37,501 bases of DNA from Irineochytrium annulatum. Its lineage: Eukaryota > Chytridiomycota > Chytridiomycetes > Chytridiales > Chytridiaceae. This document shows, piece by piece, positions 30,471 through 37,501 of the stretch. Under the pieces are notes generated by a model. That model was not told the origin of the DNA, made no database searches, and worked only from the letters and a program-made list of their open reading frames with translations. How positions within the stretch are numbered: position 1 is the first letter of the stretch; each line of letters begins with the position of its first letter. Made by a program: the position numbers and the translations under genes. The DNA lies in contig JADGJL010000141.1 in assembly GCA_027600665.1 (NCBI GenBank), forward strand, positions 1 to 37,501, given 5' to 3'.

Positions 30471-31142
30471 GCTCGTTGATGATGTAAGCAGGTGGTAGAA
30501 TGATGTGGTGACAAGCCACCACTAGATGGGAGCCTCAATGAAGAATATAGCGAACACTTCTTGAAGGGTCTAACAAGCCCCCACCATTTTTTTATGAAAA
30601 CAAAACCTACCAACCTAATTTCAATCCATAATCCCGCAGGCGGAAGGGCGGGTTGTTCCGGGGCACGTCGGAGGTTGTCGTGAACGTCCGAGCTGGCGTG
30701 CTGGCGTGGAACCGTGTTAAACCTCGTGCTGTAGACACTTAGGCAACGTCTGGAATGTCCGTCGTTGTGTGTAATGTGATTCAAAGTAAGTAAAAGGATA
30801 TTTTCTCGGCGAAATACCACGAGCTTGTTCAGAGCGGGTATGATAAACAATTTTGCGGATATTATGGCATCCTCTTGAAGTTGCTGGGCGACTGTTTTAA
30901 CAAAGGTATGCGAACAACACGGCATGATGATGTGGCGTTGTCTTTTTCCTAACCATGTCCAGCAAGCGGTTGAAACCGCCGCCAAACCGGATGTCTTGCG
31001 TCCCCCCCGCGTTTCCACCGCACTTTTGTTCTCTCACGATAGCAGCCTCTACGTTCTCGGCATCGCCAAGAGACGTCCATCCAAGACCAACGACGGCTCC
31101 CAGTTCGTTCTTCCACCCGTGCGATAGATCTTCGCCGAAAGG
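30471..31142. other. divergent promoter region, UBA1 and Cys-domain membrane protein
   Basis: About 670 nt between divergent genes. A short plus-strand frame (30955-31146) ends right at the next gene's start and is probably leader sequence. An unseen upstream exon encoding a signal peptide cannot be excluded. Confidence 0.4.
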
Positions 31143-32480
31143 ATGAGTGAGTACGGGCCTCCAGATCATCTGTGTCCCCTCACTGACTAATACTGGACAC
31201 GATTTGCAGGCGTCGTCGCCAACCCGGCCGCACCGGCCACCTGGACGAGCATGGGAACACTCATGCTCGAGATCCCGGACTCGCTGGCCCCAGCGGGTGC
31301 CGCCGCCAGCTTCAACTTTCTCCTCGCCCAGGCAGGCACCACCGCGACCTTCTCCCCTCCCAACTGCCAGGCTGTAAAGATGGCGATCTCGACAGCCGTG
31401 AACAAGCCGTGCTCGTCCGACCCAGCAATGATGTGCAGGGACGTCGTGACTTGCGATATATCGACATCGAATCTTGCACCGGGGACGTGGACGGCGACGG
31501 GGAACTACTGCATCGCGAACAAGGCCACCGGCACGTGTCCATTCGTGATGACGGCGCCCGTGACCATCACGGTCGCTGGCGCCGCCGGCGGTGACGCTGG
31601 TGCGGTTTCGTCCGCCGTCGCGTCGGTATCATCCGTCGTGGATGTGACCGTCCCGACCGTCCCCGCTGTGCCCGGCCTGACGATCCCACTCGCCTCAGCA
31701 TCTATACCTATCATCCCCTCCGTCGTCACCCAAACCTCCACCATCGTCATCCCCTTCCCCGGCGCCGCCTCCACGGCCCGCGCCGTCGTGGACCCGCCCT
31801 CACCCTCCATGTCGCCGATGATGACGCCCGACACTGCCGCAACGCCCTCGGGCACCACCGCCCAGGCCGCAAACGCCAACGCCTCCGGCTCCTCCTCGTC
31901 CACAGGGTCCAACCCTAATATGGCCCCCATCATAGGCGGCGTTCTCGGCGCAGCTGTCATCGCCGGCGTTGTGGTCTTCACGCTTTGGTATCGCCAGGTC
32001 AGGAAAGTCCGACGCAGACGCACGCTCGACGGGCCCGCGATGCGCGAGCTGGGATTCTCGAAGGCTTACGTGCCCCCCGCTGCACCAGGCAGCAAGCAAA
32101 GGTGGTCGAGATTCAATGGCAGCGGGGTGTCGGGCGGGTATAGCGACATTGACAAGGGCGCGAGGCCGGCGGGTCCCGCGAGCAGTGGGTACGGCTACGC
32201 GGCCTCGGCAACGGGGACTACGGCCGTGAGCGAAGGGTACGGGACCGGTGGAGGAAGCCAAGTTGGGACCGAGTATGGTGAGTATTGACGGGTTCATATG
32301 CGTGTTAGGATTTACTGACCTGTAACTTCTTTAGGCGGAGCCACGCAGTTTCCGGGGTACTACGATGAAGCTGGCGCCTACCATTGGTACAGTAGCCCGC
32401 AACCCGCGGCGGACGCGAACGGGCCCGAGCTTGTGTGGACGTCGCCTTCGGGCTCGTCTAATGGGGAGGAGAGCGGTTAG
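31143..32480 (+). CDS. single-pass membrane protein with a Cys-containing N-terminal domain
   Basis: A 405-residue protein of no known family. Exons are 31143-31146 (ATGA only), 31210-32277 and 32335-32480. The N-terminal domain (about 1-125) has features shared with the gene at 36.9 kb: TWTSMGTLMLEIPDSLAPAG, a first Cys in PPNCQAVK, KPCSSDPAMMCRDVVTCDI, GTWTATGNYCIAN and GTCPFVMTAPVTITVAG. A Ser/Thr/Val/Pro-rich stalk follows. One membrane helix (IIGGVLGAAVIAGVVVFTLW) ends in a basic stop, RQVRKVRRRR. The tail is Gly/Ser/Tyr-rich with GYGYAASATG and PGYYDEAGAYHWYSSP. No classical signal peptide precedes the domain. The four-base coding first exon is unusual, but its GTGAGT donor keeps phase and gives MSVVANP, similar to the MSNGNV start of the relative. 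Surface location is inferred from layout. Confidence 0.75.
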
Positions 32481-33037
32481 ATAGAGGTGATTTGCAGCAA
32501 AGCTTAGCCTTTTATAAGCAATCAAGTTGCGGCCGTGCCTACATTGGACTTGCTCTTTCAACCGCGTCGTTAATTTGTTGGCGTTTTAATAATTGCACGT
32601 TTCCCGGTCTTGCCAGACCTCTCCCCGCTTCAGTATTTCTACCTCTCCCTTTTCCTTCTTGTTGCTCGCTTTTTCATATATTCTTTCATCAAACACTATT
32701 CCCCGCGATTCCTTCTCTCCTCGGTCTTCACTCATTTTGCACGATCATGAATACTTTGAACATGTTTGTTCTGTCGTACTTTTTTTCTCCGTATGGGGAC
32801 AGTTTTGCTTGAACATACTTGGATATCGAATTACTACTTTTCATGGGCTTGCATTTTATAGTAGCTGTAGGAAACTTTTTGAATATGAACAGAACAGAGG
32901 ATACATGCATGGAAGTACAACCTGAGTACACGCTCACAGACAGTCGCAAAAGCAGACACCAAGACATCGTAAGTCCAAAACTTACCAAGTCGGTAGACAC
33001 CAACGCCGTCAAATTCTCGAATTGCCATTCATCGAGC
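32481..33037. other. spacer before the 60-residue protein gene
   Basis: AT-rich 3' flank of the membrane-protein gene, a C/T-rich region near 32620-32730 and the upstream region of the small gene. No gene is seen. Confidence 0.45.
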
Positions 33038-33424
33038 ATGCCGCTGAACGTCTACCAGAAGTCCGCGATCGGCTGGTAAGAGCCAGTCCTGTCTTCCCTT
33101 CCCTCTTTAACATGATCTTTCTACGTGTGCTTCTCTGGGTCACAGGGTGTCGATCTCCCTGATCGGCGGCGGCCTTCTGTACTGGGTGAGCTGTTGCTTC
33201 TTGTTTATGTCTTGTCCTTGGTGGTTTACTTTATCTGAGTGGCGTGAATGGGGGCGGAACACATCTCTGGAGGCGTTTCTGTTGCTAACACTTGTATTTA
33301 CCTTTTTTTAAAAAAAAAGGTCAAGGTAGACGTCGACAACCGGAGGAAGGAGGCGTACCTGAAGGGCATGAGGGAGATGCGGGAAGCCGGCTCTCTGGAG
33401 GGGAGGCTGAGGGAACGGAGATGA
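33038..33424 (+). CDS. 60-residue one-helix protein, possibly mitochondrial
   Basis: A tiny protein split over three exons: 33038-33075, 33146-33185 and 33320-33424. The translation starts MPLNVYQKSAIGW and has one hydrophobic helix (WVSISLIGGGLLYWV, about 13-27). A highly charged, probably helical tail follows, with DNRRKEAYLKGMREMREAG. Both splice junctions use clean GT-AG signals and phases. Three exons around a coherent protein argue against chance. Short one-helix proteins with a charged matrix or intermembrane tail are common among respiratory-complex assembly factors. The SLIGGGLLYW helix followed by Arg/Lys/Tyr is loosely reminiscent of MITRAC7/SMIM20 or Cox14. This is a suggestion only; I do not recognise the family with confidence. 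Confidence 0.62.
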
Positions 33425-34075
33425 TGACGTTGTGCTGCACAATGTCCATCCCTGTCGTCGTTTCGTTCCTTGTTGCGCTGGGAGTGCCTCAGCGATGAAG
33501 TTTGGGAGCTGCTTTCACCTTATTGCATTTTTACAACAATATATTGCGCTACAGTAAAGCGATTGCTGATTGCCAAAAACGCTTCGAGTTACCGTTCTCA
33601 CCTCGTCTCGCCTAAGTCATCCATTGACAGCCAGCGGTATTTCAGTCATACACGAAGGAATTCCGCGCTCTTGTTTCAAGGTAAGGGCCTTGGTCGCCAG
33701 GCACGTCAGATCAGGATAAGCCGAGGCCGGAAGCGACCGCCGACTGCCATAGCTTGCAGGCCGCTTCTCCGACGACGGCCTTCGGGACCTGCTGGACGGG
33801 GTAGGACGCCGCACCGGGACCGGAGCTGCTGTTGTCAGCGAAAGAAAGCAATTGGCTTCGGACAGATGACGATTAGTGAATGCTTGGAGCCGGACAGACC
33901 AACTTCGTTCTTCTTCCCGCCATATCTGCCATATCCGCCCCACTCCACCGCCCCCCATCGCTGATCCCCATCCTCACCTAGTCCCTCCCTTGCAGCCGCT
34001 GTCGTCCCTGCACCTCGGACACCCCCGACTACCCCCGCGAGGCCTGTCACGTCCACGACATCGGCAAAGTCCGCC
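33425..34075. other. spacer and probable 5' exons of the next gene
   Basis: 3' flank of the small gene, then the region before the next membrane-protein gene. The frame of that gene stays open upstream of its first ATG back to a CAG acceptor near 33993 and encodes a Thr/Pro-rich stretch (for example TPPTTPARPVTSTTS). An upstream exon is therefore likely, but I cannot place its start. Confidence 0.5.
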
Positions 34076-36159
34076 ATGGCTTCTCCGTCGGCACCCGGCG
34101 CCGCGGTGGCCCCAGCGACTTCCGCCATCAAGCCCCCGGCAAAGGGGGCCACCACCACAGCTGCAGGCGCCTTTGCAGCATCAGTCTCCTCCGTGGGTTG
34201 CTCTCGTTTTCTTCGTCGCTGATGATGTACCACCTTCCACAGGTCCTCAGTGCCACGACCGCCACGTCAACGCATGACCCTCCAGCACTCGGCGGCGCAC
34301 CCTCGCTCTCTTTATCAAACCCCCTCTACGCCGGCCTCCTGGCGGCGTTCGTCATCGCCCTCTGCGCAGCGCTAATAGCCTTCCTCCTCCGTCGTCGTCG
34401 CCGGCTACAGCGGTCAAAGCGGGACCTTCGTGAAGCCCGACGGCGGAGTCGTGGGCTCTCGGCTACCCGCGGGAACACCCCACGGGGATCGTTGCATCAT
34501 GATCCGCCGCCATTTGGCGGGTTTGGGGCTGCAAGGGATAAAGGCGCCAGGGACTCGGAGCTAGCTGAGAGGCTTAGGGAGGCCGACGTTACGGGTGGAA
34601 TGATCATCGCGTCCACGAACGAGGACACGCCGAGGTCATCGCCCCTCATGTCGCCTGGAAGGAAGAGCTTCGCCAGTGGGGGTGGTGGCAGCAGGCCGAC
34701 GTCGGTCCGAAGCCTGCACGTCGACACGTCAATGGCTCGGACCGCTTCCGGTAGACCGTCCTCGGGGCGGCCCTCAGCGGGCTTATCGGATGCCTTCGTG
34801 GTTGACGTCAATGCACCGGACGACGAGGAGGCAGCGATGGAACCGACAGACATCGAGACGCTCCAGCGCATATCGATGATCCTTCCGCCCGTTGGCGCGC
34901 CGCGGTCGTCCCGGGTGGCGGCGCGACACTCGGCATCCACCGTCACGTTAGTGTCGCTCATGAACGGCGCCGCGCCACCGTCCCCGACGGCCTTCGCGGG
35001 CCACCCGGACAACCCATCGTCACGCGCGGGCTCGCCGGCGCTGTCGTTTGAGCATGAGAATCAGCACGGGAGGCACTCGCCGCTGCCGTCGCGGCCTTCA
35101 AATTCGTCGCTTGATCACCACTATCACGCTCACAGCAACCAAAGTTTGGACCACTTCTTCTTCGACGCCTCGCACGCGCACACGACGCATCTCTCCCACC
35201 AGCAGGGCCGCCACTCGCCCCTTCCGTCTCAACGTCCCTCACGGGACGTCACCACCACCTCATCGTCTTCCACAACCCTCCGCAACTCCTCCACGGCGTC
35301 CCTCTCCGTCGTCCACTCTTGGGCGTCCTCGCTCGATCACGCCGAACTCGCGACGGGGACCCATCAGGGCCGGACGTCTCGCGATCACATGGTTGTCCTC
35401 TCGAGCGAAGGCGCGCCCATAGCGGTCGACCGGCAGCGGCCGTGCGAGGTCGACGTCGAGCTCGGTCAGCCGTTCGCGAGCTCACTTGTTACTCCCGGTG
35501 GTTGGGCGCAGGTGCTTGATAATGAGCGGGCACGTGGTGGGAAGGCGGGGACAAAGGGACGGGTTGGAGATTGGAGGAGGGAGAAGGATGGGAGAGGCCG
35601 GTCCCCACCGCGCTCAAGGCAGCAACAGGATGTCGGGAGGAGGGATAGCAAGAGGGTTCGGAAGGAACCGGCGGTGGCGAGGGAGCCGTCGCCGCTGCGG
35701 AGCGCGACGAGCAAGTCGATCCACCGGTCCAGCGCCAAATCGGAGAAGGCCTCTCCTTCGTCCCCGCCTAACGACGGTCGCGTTCGCACCAAAACCATTT
35801 CCCGCGCTCCGACAGTAAGAACGCCGACGACGAAAGGCCCGACGAAGCCGAAGCTCGACGTCCCCGCCGCACGTCGCCAGCGCATAACTAGCGACGGGCG
35901 GCCCGCTCGCGCCCCCGGCGATCGGGATCGCAAGGGGAAGAGCGTCGGTCGGCCGAGGACGGCGGGGTCGAGGGAGCGGGAGCGGAGCAAGAAGTACGCC
36001 TCCGTAGATTATGACGCGGGCGTGACGAGTTGGGTCATGGCCCAGAATGGGTATGCTGATGATGGAATGGTGCATGAGGATTGGGAGGAGGAGGGTCGCG
36101 GGAAGGGGCGAAGTGGGGATGATTGGGAAGCGTATGTGAGCAAGGTTTTGAGAGTTTGA
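34076..36159 (+). CDS. single-pass membrane protein with long cytoplasmic tail (paralogue of the gene at 9.2 kb)
   Basis: At least 677 residues, with no recognised family. Exons are 34076-34192 and 34243-36159; the 5' end is probably incomplete, as open Thr/Pro-rich codons continue upstream. A Ser/Thr/Ala/Pro stalk precedes SLSLSNPLYA and one helix (about 69-88), then the stop RRRRRLQRSKRDLR. The tail repeats the paralogue's two conserved blocks, SELAERLREADVTGGMII and EPTDIETLQRISMILPP, in the same order. It adds a His/Ser-rich region with two copies of QxGRHSPLPS. The last 200 residues are very rich in Arg, Lys and Ser, with many basic patches. The C-terminus reads DWEAYVSKVLRV, like the paralogue's WDMFISETLGRFI. 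Intron 1 (GTGGGT donor, CACAG acceptor) is 50 nt. The conserved tail blocks suggest a shared intracellular partner. Confidence 0.72.
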
Positions 36160-36903
36160 AAGGCGTGAAGGACGTCAGACATGCTGGTACTTGCTTCACG
36201 TTATTGGGTTTGTGTCCCATATTGGTGTTCGTCTGCATCTTATCTGGCTCACTGATGGGCCATTTTTCCTTTTTCTTTTGGTTTGTGCCATACTTCATTT
36301 AGTTCTTTCCCTTTTCTCTTGCTGCAGTATCCTTAATCTTCCATCCTACACGCAATTCCGGTATTATTTTATTGCCAGGATCAGAATCGTGCACATACAA
36401 AAGCGAAGACCTCCACGTTATTTCTAGCCTGCATGTTTTACCATTCCCCTTTAGTCTGCTTTTCTTTTTTTCTCGTTTTCTTCTTGTTCTTTTGGGTATC
36501 CTTCGGTCGACTGGTCGACCAAGGGCCATGTATTTCGCTCCCATTTTTATTAAAGCCTCGCTGCTGCCTTCCGTATCGTCAGTTTTTAATCCTAAAAAAC
36601 GGTAAAGCTAACTTAAAATAAATAAATGCATGGCTGGCCAAGGAACCACCAAGGAATTTTGCCTGCCAAGAAACAAAACGAGCCGTCGTCCCAAGCCCGA
36701 GTGTTATGGATGCCCCGCCCGGTTTTGCATGGACGGACTTCATCTTTCTTGATTGGTTACGTTTCATTTATGGAATGCGGTCAACTCAACACCCTAACTG
36801 GCCCGACTAAAATGCATAAAGACCTCAATGTCCTCGTCCTCGTCTTGCTCCACCACCACCAGTCCGCTTTCCCCTCTCTTCCCAACACCCGCACAATCCC
36901 ACC
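36160..36903. other. intergenic region before the right-edge gene
   Basis: AT-rich spacer with C/T tracts. CATAAAG near 36816 may act as a weak TATA element for the following gene. No coding pattern is seen. Confidence 0.45.
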
Positions 36904-37501
36904 ATGTCGAACGGCAACGTCCTCATCGCCCCCTCGATGACCTGGGCCGCGGGCACGACCCCGATGCTCACCATGGAGATCCCGACCGCCCAGATCGGCG
37001 TCGGCGGCGCGTCCTTCTCCTACTCGCTCACCCCCGTCGGCGGCATGGGAACGGCGGTCCCCATCCTCTGCAACACAATCAAGGTCCAACTCACCATGTC
37101 CGCGCCTTGCACGTTCGACCCGGCGATGACCTGCAGGGTCACGGGCGCTCACCCGTGCGCCGTGGACCTCGCGACTGTCGCGACGGGAACGTACACGGTC
37201 GCTGGAAAGTACTGTGTGTGAGTATTTTGCTGAGGTGTACTTTGTACTTTTGCCTTCCAAAGAAGATATTCTAACATTTGTGATTATTCTTCAGGCTGAA
37301 CCACTCCACCGGCATCTGCTCCGCCTTCATGGACGTCGCCTCCAACAAGGGCACCGTCACTGTCACCGGCACCGGCGGGAACGCCGGCGGCATGGGTGGC
37401 GGTATGGCCGGCGGCATGGGCGGCGGCATGGGCGGCGGCATGGGCGGGATGAACCCGAAGCCGACGATGCCCGCCCCGCCGGCCATGCCCATGTCGCCCT
37501 C
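36904..37501 (+). CDS. Cys-domain protein, cut by the right edge
   Basis: The first 173 residues of a protein related to the N-terminal domain of the gene at 31.1 kb. Exons are 36904-37217 and 37295 to the edge, with a 77-nt intron (GTGAGT to TTCAG). Shared features in order are TPMLTMEIPTAQIG, a Cys in PILCNTIKV, APCTFDPAMTCRVT, a further Cys before AVDLATVATGTYTVAGKYC, and GICSAF followed by VTVTGTGG. After the domain comes a low-complexity stretch of GGMGGG-type repeats, then Pro/Met-rich sequence (KPTMPAPPAMPM) up to the edge. The start MSNGNVLIAPSMTW lacks a signal peptide, like its relative. Whether a membrane helix follows cannot be seen. Function is unknown. Confidence 0.78.
37379..37449 (+). 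repeat. GGC-GGC-ATG coding microrepeat
   Basis: Near-perfect copies of a 9-12 base unit encode Gly-Gly-Met and Gly-Gly-Gly-Met repeats within the right-edge gene. The tract keeps frame and is likely variable in length. Confidence 0.85.

Noticed and set aside
1..37501. Transposons, CRISPR arrays, tRNA or rRNA genes
   Set aside because: No transposase or reverse-transcriptase motifs, terminal repeats, spacer arrays or cloverleaf-type sequences were recognised. The genes are eukaryotic with introns.

Overview
The window is nuclear DNA of a fungus with short spliceosomal introns. Fourteen of the 15 CDS models carry GT-AG introns, mostly 44-90 nt, often with a CTAAC/CTGAC-like branch site; the longest that I model are 140-265 nt. 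Coding regions are GC-rich at third positions and spacers are AT-richer. A fungal-specific transcription-factor domain, an Ale1-type acyltransferase and a TEN1-like telomere protein point to Fungi. A complete Ro60 (TROVE) protein, which as far as I know is absent from the well-studied yeasts, suggests an early-diverging, perhaps chytrid-like lineage. That placement is inference.

Left part (1-15 kb): a ketopantoate-reductase-family enzyme (-), a repeat-expanded secreted cysteine-rich protein A (-), a zinc-cluster-less fungal transcription factor (+), cysteine-rich paralogue B (+), a decayed remnant of the same family (+), a single-pass membrane protein with a long cytoplasmic tail (+), a lysophospholipid acyltransferase (-), and cysteine-rich paralogue C (+). 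A, B and C share a signal-peptide exon, intron positions, a TATA box, a pyrimidine-rich leader and a conserved 3' UTR block ending in AATAAA. They form a dispersed gene cluster that is probably highly expressed.

Middle (15-30.5 kb): mostly housekeeping genes. An intronless orphan (+) converges on Ro60 (-). A PB1-UBA protein (-) is divergent from a 994-residue mostly disordered protein (+). TEN1 (+) converges on the seven-exon ubiquitin-activating enzyme UBA1 (-).

Right part (30.5-37.5 kb): a second set of surface-type proteins. These are a membrane protein with a new-looking Cys-containing N-terminal domain, a 60-residue one-helix protein, a paralogue of the membrane protein at 9.2 kb, and, cut by the right edge, a second gene with the same Cys-containing domain.

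The least explained material is therefore three lineage-specific families packed in 37 kb: the secreted GQTCGG-repeat proteins, a pair of membrane proteins with conserved cytoplasmic motifs, and a pair of proteins with a shared Cys domain. A link among them, such as cell-surface or wall biology, is a hypothesis only. Exon coordinates were worked out by hand from splice signals, reading frame and family conservation.
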